Of a stretch of DNA of 12,411 nucleotides, positions 1-5,742 are shown piece after piece. Positions within the stretch are counted from its first letter, which is position 1. Every line of letters starts with the position of its first letter. The stretch lies in contig JABMNG010000090.1 of assembly GCA_013205275.1 (NCBI GenBank), forward strand, positions 1 through 12,411, written 5' to 3'. The DNA is from Methylophilales bacterium. GTDB taxonomy: Bacteria; Pseudomonadota; Gammaproteobacteria; Burkholderiales; Methylophilaceae. A program made the translations under genes and the position numbers. A model generated the notes under the pieces. It was not told the DNA's origin and ran no database searches. It saw nothing but the letters and a program-made list of their open reading frames with translations.

Positions 1-206
1 GACCAAAACATAACACTGAAAACGATAATGCCGATTATAGTCACAACCCATAAAGTAAGCATATGCATGTCATAGATCTCATGACTGATTGGGGTAACCC
101 CCTGCGTCATATTCAATCCCCAATCTGCGATTGCGGCAAAAGGCATGAGAAGCAGTGCTAATATAATTTTATGGAAACTTGATTTCAATTTTGAGTTACC
201 TTTCAT
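1..206 (-). CDS. coxB: Cytochrome c oxidase subunit II, N-terminal part (cut by window edge)
   Basis: Only the first 68 codons lie in the window; the gene continues past the left edge. The translation begins MKGNSKLKSS, followed by a hydrophobic signal-peptide core ending near AAIA, then DWGLNMTQGVTPISHEIYDM, which is the typical start of mature proteobacterial CoxB. A hydrophobic stretch after that (LWVVTIIGIIVF) is the first membrane anchor. The copper-binding CuA domain is outside the window. In the family, subunit II takes electrons from cytochrome c through CuA and passes them to subunit I in the inner membrane. The DUF2244 gene lies 120 bases upstream on the same strand, as is common in betaproteobacterial cox loci. 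The ATG at 206 is followed at once by the signal peptide, so the start is well supported. Confidence 0.88.
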   Translation of the reverse strand, partial: MKGNSKLKSSFHKIILALLLMPFAAIADWGLNMTQGVTPISHEIYDMHMLTLWVVTIIGIIVFSVMFW

Positions 207-292
207 TTAATGAATTATCAATTTTAGGTCTAAATAAAAAATTTTTGAAATACTAACAGGTAGATTTAAAAAATTCAATTTCTTAGTTCAAT

Positions 293-321
293 AATGTAAC
301 AACTTTGTATCAACTGGACAA
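293..321 (-). promoter_or_regulatory. Possible sigma-70 promoter for coxB
   Basis: The 120-base gap between the DUF2244 gene and coxB contains no gene. On the minus strand it holds TTGTCC (316-321), a 17-base spacer, and TACATT (293-298); each hexamer matches consensus at four of six positions. The rest of the gap is AT-rich leader. In DNA this AT-rich, chance matches are frequent, so this is a weak call. Confidence 0.3.
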
Positions 322-326
322 GTCTT

Positions 327-791
327 TTAGGTACTTCTTCTTAATAATCTAGCTAATTTTTTTCTGTCTCTTTCGTTAACCTTCTGTCCTAAATATATTT
401 TTTTAATTCCCTCTCCTAAAAATATTTTTGTAGGTTGGGAAAGGGTCATAGGTTTTACAGAAAATTTTATCCATTCACGATCATAACTGTATGTTAATTT
501 TTTCTTACGATTAACGAATGTCACATCAATACTGTGAGGAGTTATTAGTATCTCTTCATAATAAGTACCCTTCAATGAGCTTATATATAATGCGTAACCC
601 AAAAAAGCTACTTCTGTTGCGTAAAATGGAATGGCTAGATAGAGATTTATAGTGCTAAGAATTATGGCAATAAATAAAATAAAAAAAGTAAATATAAAGT
701 AAATTTTTTTTAGTTGGCCCCATGGCATAGGTGGGTTGGGTCGAATTATAATCTGGTGTAACTCTTCGGTTAAAAGTTTATGTTCAATCAT
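327..791 (-). CDS. DUF2244 family inner-membrane protein
   Basis: A protein of 154 residues with the DUF2244 layout: a short N-terminal part containing RPNPPMPW (17-24), two hydrophobic membrane segments (about 30-47 and 51-70) with the family-typical IPFYATEVAFLGYALY between and within them, then a soluble C-terminal half containing YYEEILITPHSIDV and a basic end (KKLARLLRRST). The family has no established biochemical role. In betaproteobacteria it is commonly next to cytochrome oxidase genes, and here it precedes coxB on the same strand, so a part in oxidase assembly or membrane biology is inference from context. It lies 28 bases downstream of tRNA-Leu with no visible terminator between. 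No Shine-Dalgarno precedes the ATG at 791; a TATAAT sits five bases before it. Confidence 0.8.
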   Translation of the reverse strand: MIEHKLLTEELHQIIIRPNPPMPWGQLKKIYFIFTFFILFIAIILSTINLYLAIPFYATEVAFLGYALYISSLKGTYYEEILITPHSIDVTFVNRKKKLTYSYDREWIKFSVKPMTLSQPTKIFLGEGIKKIYLGQKVNERDRKKLARLLRRST

Positions 792-819
792 ATATAATTA
801 TATTTTTAGAGGTATTTAA

Positions 820-906
820 TGGTGCCGGGAGCGAGAATCGAACTCGCACGCTGTTGCCAGCGCGGGATTTTGAGTCCCGTGCGTCTACCAGTTCCGCCAT
901 CCCGGC
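820..906 (-). tRNA. tRNA-Leu, anticodon CAA
   Basis: The minus strand folds as a class II tRNA. The acceptor arm pairs GCCGGGA (900-906) with TCCCGGC (824-830). The anticodon stem CGGGA/TCCCG encloses the loop CTCAAAA, giving anticodon CAA, which reads UUG leucine codons. A long variable arm (GCTGGCAACAGC) and a T-arm with GTTCGAT follow. The discriminator base is A (823) and the CCA end is encoded (820-822), as usual in proteobacteria. Total length with CCA is 87 bases, normal for tRNA-Leu. Confidence 0.97.
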
Positions 907-920
907 TTTACAGAGCGACC

Positions 921-949
921 ATTATAGCAACCAAAGGACAGAATGAGAA
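921..949 (-). promoter_or_regulatory. Promoter of tRNA-Leu, overlapping the start of queA
   Basis: On the minus strand, TTCTCA (944-949, four of six matches) is followed by a 17-base spacer and a perfect TATAAT (921-926) preceded by TGC, an extended -10. Transcription would begin near 914, a few bases before the tRNA 5' end at 906. The -35 element lies within the first codons of queA and the spacer covers queA's ribosome binding site, so the two divergent genes share this short stretch. Confidence 0.65.
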
Positions 950-1971
950 TTGATGATTTCGATTATGAGTTACCCGAGCGGCTTATCGCTCAATTTCCCC
1001 CTAAAGAAAGGGGTGATAGCAAGTTACTAATTATTAATCCAATATTAAAATTAATTCAGGGGGATAAATTTAGAAATTTTCTTAAACATATTAATCCTGA
1101 TGATTTAATAATCTTTAATGATACAAAGGTGTTAAAAGCCCGATTGTTTGGAAGAAAAGATACAGGAGGAAAAATTGAAATTCTGGTAGAGCGAATTATT
1201 AATGATAAAAATGCTTTAGCTATGATTCGTTCCTCAAAAAAGATTACTGAAAAAAATATCATTCAATTATCCAATGAAATTACTATTAATATTAATGGGC
1301 GAGAAAGTAATTTATACAAAATCCAATTAAACACCGGATCTTTTTACGAGGTTTTAGAAAGTCTTGGGCATATACCTCTTCCACCTTATATAAATCGCGA
1401 AGATAGTGTTGATGACGAAAATCGTTACCAAACAATATTTGCGAGAGAATCCGGAGCTGTTGCTGCGCCAACTGCAGGCCTCCATTTCTCGGAAAAAGAC
1501 TTTGAAAGTTTAAAGGTCAGGAATATTAACCACACCTTCATCACCCTTCATGTTGGGTCTGGAACATTTCAGCCTATAAAAGTTGACGACCTGGAACATC
1601 ATGTTATGCATAAGGAGCTTTATTTCATTAGTGAGAAAACAAAAGAACTCATTATGATGACAAAAAAGAAAGGGGGTCGTGTGATTGCAATAGGTACTAC
1701 CGTATTAAGGGCCCTAGAAAGTGCTTTTGATAACAATACTATTCGTGTGGGGCATCAAGAAACTAAAATTTTTATTAAGCCGGGGTATAAATTTAAAGTA
1801 GTTGATGCATTATTTACTAACTTTCATTTACCTAGAAGCACTCTGCTCATGTTAGTTTCTGCTTTTGCTGGCTATGAATTCACAAAAAAAATCTACGACC
1901 ATGCTATATTAAATCAGTATCGTTTCTTCAGTTATGGCGATGCCATGTTTATTGAACAAAAAACAGAATAA
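943..1971 (+). CDS. queA: S-adenosylmethionine:tRNA ribosyltransferase-isomerase
   Basis: QueA transfers and isomerises the ribosyl part of SAM onto preQ1-modified tRNA, giving epoxyqueuosine at wobble position 34 of the tRNAs for Tyr, His, Asn and Asp. At 342 residues it is full length. Family signatures appear in order: an N-terminal MRIDDFDYELPERLIAQFP, IIFNDTKVLKARLFGRK (56-72), GAVAAPTAGLHFSE (171-184), LHVGSGTFQPIKV (202-214) with the following HHVMHKE, GRVIAIGTTVLRALES (245-260), and FTNFHLPRSTLLMLVSAF (291-308). The start at 943 has AAAGGA (933-938) four bases upstream. The gene is divergent from tRNA-Leu. The usual partner tgt does not follow; a secreted protein of unknown function does. 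Confidence 0.97.
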   Translation: MRIDDFDYELPERLIAQFPPKERGDSKLLIINPILKLIQGDKFRNFLKHINPDDLIIFNDTKVLKARLFGRKDTGGKIEILVERIINDKNALAMIRSSKKITEKNIIQLSNEITININGRESNLYKIQLNTGSFYEVLESLGHIPLPPYINREDSVDDENRYQTIFARESGAVAAPTAGLHFSEKDFESLKVRNINHTFITLHVGSGTFQPIKVDDLEHHVMHKELYFISEKTKELIMMTKKKGGRVIAIGTTVLRALESAFDNNTIRVGHQETKIFIKPGYKFKVVDALFTNFHLPRSTLLMLVSAFAGYEFTKKIYDHAILNQYRFFSYGDAMFIEQKTE

Positions 1972-2017
1972 AATAGTCCATTCATTTATATCCATTTAAT
2001 ATTAAAAAGCTAAAATT

Positions 2018-2893
2018 ATGTTATTTAAAAAAATTACCTGCAGCCTCATATTTATCTTCTCAATCAATCTCTCATTGGGCGCTGAAATTAATAAGGACGC
2101 TGAGCTAATATTTAAAATTACCTTGGCAAAACCTCCAACCTCAATGCCACAAACCGTCGCCTATATCCCGGTTGAGAAAAAATATTATATCGCTGATGGT
2201 GGTCTAGCTCCGATGGGCTCAGCATATGAGGCTCCCATTTCAAAATCATTAATTCATACATATGATGCAAATGGTATACACATTGAATCAACTCGCGCAG
2301 GCTTTGATAACAGGTCAATCTACTTCAATGAGAAAACATCAAGACTCGAAACGATTACCTATAATGTCTCAAGCGCTGCAGGCTTTGCGCCTATGACAGG
2401 TATATTTTCCCTTAAATTAAACGAACAAGGTTTATTGACCGGAAAATCTGATGCAATTTCAAACTTTACTCCAGCATTTGGTAGCGCTTCAACAATGCCA
2501 TCATATAATTCCAAAGAAAATATTTATTATGCAAAGCAAGATAAATCAAACTCTGTTTATGCTATTAATGCCGAAAATTATCAGCTCATCTCCGATATAA
2601 AGCTAGACTATGAAACACCAAAAGTTCAAGCTGATGATGTTGCGGAAAATTTCATAGCATTTACAGGAAGAGCTGGGGAAGAGTTTATTTTATTAGATGT
2701 GGATCATAAACGATTTTTGGTTTATGACATAAAGGGCAGCTATAAGGGCGCAAGTAATTTACCAGGAAGCCTAAAACTGAGAGCAAAAAATCATTTTAAT
2801 GGATTGGGTTACACGCTCAATGGATATTATTTCCTATACATAGAGTCTGAGGGTGAGTTTGGAACCTTCTATGCTTACAAAGTATTAAGTTAA
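2018..2893 (+). CDS. Secreted protein of unknown function, possibly beta-propeller-like
   Basis: I do not recognise this 291-residue protein. The N-terminus (MLFKKITCSLIFIF, then SINLSLGA) is a clear Sec signal peptide, with cleavage likely after residue 21 or 22, so the product is probably periplasmic or exported. The remainder is rich in beta-strand-like segments separated by turns of the form D/N-x-x-G or similar (HTYDANGIHIES at 80-91, LKLNEQGLLTG at 132-142, VYAINAENYQLISDIKL at 180-196, FLVYDIKGSYKGASNLPG at 233-250). This resembles the irregular blades of a beta-propeller of the YVTN/NHL kind, but no diagnostic motif is present. There are no membrane helices after the signal and no cysteines after the signal peptide. 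It starts 46 bases after queA with no strong ribosome binding site. Its stop codon overlaps that of convergent proS. Confidence 0.75.
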   Translation: MLFKKITCSLIFIFSINLSLGAEINKDAELIFKITLAKPPTSMPQTVAYIPVEKKYYIADGGLAPMGSAYEAPISKSLIHTYDANGIHIESTRAGFDNRSIYFNEKTSRLETITYNVSSAAGFAPMTGIFSLKLNEQGLLTGKSDAISNFTPAFGSASTMPSYNSKENIYYAKQDKSNSVYAINAENYQLISDIKLDYETPKVQADDVAENFIAFTGRAGEEFILLDVDHKRFLVYDIKGSYKGASNLPGSLKLRAKNHFNGLGYTLNGYYFLYIESEGEFGTFYAYKVLS

Positions 2894-4125
2894 CATCCTT
2901 GTAATTTATTAATGATGGAATTAAAGAGGATAAACTCCGCTTCATTATCTTTTCTGTGCTTATATTCTAACTTTCCCTCGGTTAATGTTTTCTCGCTTAT
3001 GGTTATCCGGTGAGGTATTCCCAATAATTCTGACTCACTAAACATAACTCCTGGCCGCAATCCCCTATCGTCAAGCAATACATCGAAGCCATTTTTAATT
3101 AGCAGTTGATATAAATCGTTTGTCATTTTTTTGACATCCACACTTTTATCATAACCAATCGGGGTTAATATCACCTCAAATGGGGCAATAGATTCAGGAA
3201 AAATAATCCCTTTTTCATCGTGCTGTTGTTCAATTGCTGCAGCGACTATTCTCGAAACACCAATACCATAACAACCCATTATTATAGGTTTCGATTGGCC
3301 TAGCTCGTCAAGAAATTCTGCTTTCATGGCTTCAGAATACTTTGTTCCGAGCTGAAAAATATGGCCAACCTCAATACCTCTGCATGTCTTAAATTTATCT
3401 TTATCAGGATGATTCTTCGCGACTTCAATGTTGGCTGCATAGTCACTATTTTCATCATATACAATTTCGTCTTCACCTGAGTCTGCTAAAACATGGAACT
3501 CATGCGAACCATCTCCACCAATCGCACCGTTATCTGCCTGAACCGCCCTAAATTTCAATCCAATTCTGTCAAATATTCTAGAATAGGTTTGATGCATTTT
3601 TTCATAAGTCTCTTTTAAAGACTCGTGGTTTGAATGAAAGGAATAAGAGTCCTTCATTAAAAACTCTCTAGCCCTCATCACTCCAAATCTTGGCCGAATC
3701 TCATCGCGGAATTTCATTTGTATTTGGTAAAAATTAATTGGTAATTGCCTGTAACTATTAATTTCATTCCGAACGATATCGGTGATGACCTCCTCGTGAG
3801 TAGGGCCAAAACAAAATGAGCGGTCATGTCTGTCATTAATTTTTAGCATCTGCGGACCAAATACATCCCATCTTCCTGTTTCTTCCCATAAATCAGAAGG
3901 TTGTATAGCAGGCATCAATAATTCAATAGCTCCAGCTTTGTTCATCTCGTCTCGAATAATAGATTCTATTTTTCTTAATACGCGCAATCCAATTGGCATC
4001 CAATTGTATAGTCCAGACCCTAAACGTCTGATGAGCCCTGCTCTGATCATTAATTGATGGCTAATCAGCTCTGCTTCGGCAGGTGCCTCTTTAAGGGTTG
4101 AGATGTAAAAATTAGATGCTTTCAT
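2890..4125 (-). CDS. proS: Prolyl-tRNA synthetase lacking the INS editing domain
   Basis: Class II synthetase that charges tRNA-Pro with proline. Visible elements: motif 1 region GLYNWMPIGLRVLRKIE (38-54), GPTHEEVITD (107-116), motif 2 RDEIRPRFGVMRAREFLMKD (140-159), motif 3 GCYGIGVSRIVAAAIE (284-299), and a C-terminal anticodon-binding domain from about 315, including LLDDRGLRPGVMFSESELLG. It is 411 residues, whereas E. coli ProRS is about 570. The missing part is the INS domain, which hydrolyses mischarged Ala-tRNA-Pro: SDYAANIEVA (227-236) is joined to RGIEVGHIFQLG (249-260) by about a dozen residues. The reading frame is intact and both flanks are well conserved, so this is a domain loss and not a broken gene. 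It is the last gene of the minus-strand operon, ten bases after the HolD-like gene. Confidence 0.96.
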   Translation of the reverse strand: MKASNFYISTLKEAPAEAELISHQLMIRAGLIRRLGSGLYNWMPIGLRVLRKIESIIRDEMNKAGAIELLMPAIQPSDLWEETGRWDVFGPQMLKINDRHDRSFCFGPTHEEVITDIVRNEINSYRQLPINFYQIQMKFRDEIRPRFGVMRAREFLMKDSYSFHSNHESLKETYEKMHQTYSRIFDRIGLKFRAVQADNGAIGGDGSHEFHVLADSGEDEIVYDENSDYAANIEVAKNHPDKDKFKTCRGIEVGHIFQLGTKYSEAMKAEFLDELGQSKPIIMGCYGIGVSRIVAAAIEQQHDEKGIIFPESIAPFEVILTPIGYDKSVDVKKMTNDLYQLLIKNGFDVLLDDRGLRPGVMFSESELLGIPHRITISEKTLTEGKLEYKHRKDNEAEFILFNSIINKLQGC

Positions 4126-4135
4126 TTATTTATTT

Positions 4136-4594
4136 TTATCCGGTTATCTTCGTTAATAATTGTTGAATATCTTGCCACAACTTCTTCTTACTCTCTGAGT
4201 TATTGAGCATTTCTTCAAGCGAAGAAGAAACGAATACATTTTCATTATTTATTTTATCTAGAAATTCTGACTCTCTACCGAGCACAAAAAGGTAATCATA
4301 TTCTAATGATTTCTGAACATCTTTCATTTTAATATAGTCCAGACTTAATGATAGCCTTAATGACTCATTAATTGACTGGCCATGCAAATACAATGCAATG
4401 TTTTTAAACAAATCCCGCTCATTGTCAGGTAAAGTTAGTGTTGACTCACCAATAAATAGAATTCTGAATCTGGTTAGATTTAGAGTATAAGAATGGTAGA
4501 TTTTTTTAGGTTTTATCGCTTTTTGCTTTAAAAGCCACATTGGCTCAAAGCCTAATTCCTCCAAAATCATTGAACTCTCGAGTCTATTAGTCAA
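4136..4594 (-). CDS. holD: Probable DNA polymerase III psi subunit (HolD-like)
   Basis: A 152-residue protein that aligns by eye with E. coli HolD. LEELGFEPMWLLKQ (11-24) matches the N-terminal chi-binding segment LQQLGITQWSLRRP. RFRILFIG matches the first central strand HVRLVMVA. SSSLEEMLNNSESKKKLWQD matches SPALTDLRANPTARAALWQQ near the C-terminus. Psi links chi, and through it SSB, to the clamp loader. In E. coli holD also neighbours rimI, although in the opposite order. The start is uncertain: the TTG at 4594 overlaps the rimI end by eight bases and gives MTNRLESSMILEELG, resembling the E. coli N-terminus; an ATG at 4570 (144 residues) has GAGAG a few bases upstream. Some betaproteobacterial uracil-DNA glycosylases carry a similar N-terminal segment in this position, but no glycosylase motif follows here. 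Confidence 0.66.
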   Translation of the reverse strand: MTNRLESSMILEELGFEPMWLLKQKAIKPKKIYHSYTLNLTRFRILFIGESTLTLPDNERDLFKNIALYLHGQSINESLRLSLSLDYIKMKDVQKSLEYDYLFVLGRESEFLDKINNENVFVSSSLEEMLNNSESKKKLWQDIQQLLTKITG

Positions 4595-5042
4595 ACGTAT
4601 ACCCCATTAATAATCCATCCTCTTTTCCATTTTCTTTTTGATAGTAGTTATGTCTAATACCGACCTCATTAAACCCATTTTTTTCGTAAAGCTTTATCGC
4701 ATTGACATTAGAGGCTCTCACCTCAAGAAATATATTCGAAATATTCTTCTCGCTGCAGAGGGAAATTAGATTCTTAAGAAGTAAATTTCCCCTACCTATG
4801 CCTTGTTTTTCTTTTGCAATCGTTATATTTAAAATTTCACATTGATCTATGGCAATAATGGCGACGTAATAACCGAATATTTTTTTATTCTCTAAAAAAA
4901 CTTTAAAAATATTTTTTGCTTTAATAGCTTCGTCAAAACTCTTTATTGACCATGGGGAAAAATGTGCGTTTTTTTCGATCATTACTATCTCATTTAATTG
5001 AGCTAGCTGTGCATCACCACTTTTAATTTCCGAATGACCCAT
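4587..5042 (-). CDS. rimI: Ribosomal protein S18 alanine N-acetyltransferase
   Basis: GNAT-fold acetyltransferase that acetylates the N-terminal alanine of ribosomal protein S18. At 151 residues it is normal for the family. The acetyl-CoA pyrophosphate-binding loop is seen as QGIGRG (80-85) after the beta-4 strand CEILNITI (68-75). LEVRASNVNAIKLYEKNGF (106-124) includes the glutamate that serves as catalytic base in RimI, and the C-terminal IRHNYY...GKEDGLLM is characteristic. It sits 21 bases after tsaB, an arrangement common in proteobacteria, and its stop overlaps the preferred start of the HolD-like gene, which implies translational coupling. Confidence 0.93.
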   Translation of the reverse strand: MGHSEIKSGDAQLAQLNEIVMIEKNAHFSPWSIKSFDEAIKAKNIFKVFLENKKIFGYYVAIIAIDQCEILNITIAKEKQGIGRGNLLLKNLISLCSEKNISNIFLEVRASNVNAIKLYEKNGFNEVGIRHNYYQKENGKEDGLLMGYTFD

Positions 5043-5063
5043 TATTAGATGATCGCCAAAAAT

Positions 5064-5735
5064 TTATGAATTTCGCTCAAGAATAGTTTGTGCAACCTTA
5101 TTTCTAATATAAATTGGATGAGCATCCATCAAATCGAAGCCTTTCTTCATTCTAGGTAATGCCAATTTAGCAATAGCTTCAGCTAATGAATACTCTTTTT
5201 CAACAACAGTAAGATTAATATGGCTATATTTCTCACTCAGTTGATTTTTATACATTGAAACTCCAGATCCAATTATTGTTGCAGCCTTTATGTTAATGTC
5301 AGGCAGAGCATCTGGATCATACAGCCCAGGCTCACTTAGCGTAATAAGACCTCCTTTATTAACCTCATATGCTCCGATATAAAGCTGGCTCATTCTTGCA
5401 TCGATACATGAAATGCAGTGTTTATTATCCTCTAGTGTTGCCAATGCCTCTAGTGTATTAACACCCTCAATCGGTATATTAAGGCTATAGGCAATTCCAT
5501 ATGCAATGCCAGAGGCCACCCTAACGCCAGTAAATGAACCAGGGCCTGCACCAAATGCCACGCCCTCTAAATCAGAAAAGCCTATTGATAGGCGGCTCAT
5601 CATTATTTTAATTTCAGGAAGAATTTTTTCAGAATTTATTTTTCCCGCTGGATATTCTGCGACTTCAATTGCATCATTTATATGAATTGCAATAGAGAAG
5701 ATTTGGCCCGAGGTGTCTATGGAAAGTAATTTCAT
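5064..5735 (-). CDS. tsaB: tRNA t6A biosynthesis protein TsaB
   Basis: TsaB is the scaffold partner of TsaD in the complex that makes N6-threonylcarbamoyladenosine at position 37 of ANN-decoding tRNAs. The 223-residue protein shows the ASKHA-like N-terminus MKLLSIDTSG, the family signature FGAGPGSFTGVRVASG (61-76), IDARMSQLY, and near the C-terminus PIYIRNKVAQT. Length is normal. It follows the helicase gene by seven bases and precedes rimI. The yoaA-tsaB pair is also adjacent in E. coli. No strong ribosome binding site is seen before the ATG at 5735, consistent with translation coupled to the helicase gene. Confidence 0.95.
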   Translation of the reverse strand: MKLLSIDTSGQIFSIAIHINDAIEVAEYPAGKINSEKILPEIKIMMSRLSIGFSDLEGVAFGAGPGSFTGVRVASGIAYGIAYSLNIPIEGVNTLEALATLEDNKHCISCIDARMSQLYIGAYEVNKGGLITLSEPGLYDPDALPDINIKAATIIGSGVSMYKNQLSEKYSHINLTVVEKEYSLAEAIAKLALPRMKKGFDLMDAHPIYIRNKVAQTILERNS

Positions 5736-5742
5736 TTAAATA

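Noticed and set aside
2118..2318. Open frame of 66 codons on the minus strand inside the secreted-protein gene
   Set aside because: It lies wholly antisense to a gene with a signal peptide and full-length frame, and has no family resemblance or ribosome binding site.
2890..4125. Short proS as a frameshifted or truncated pseudogene
   Set aside because: The single uninterrupted frame keeps motifs 1-3 and the anticodon-binding domain to the normal end. Only the INS domain is missing and the joint is clean.
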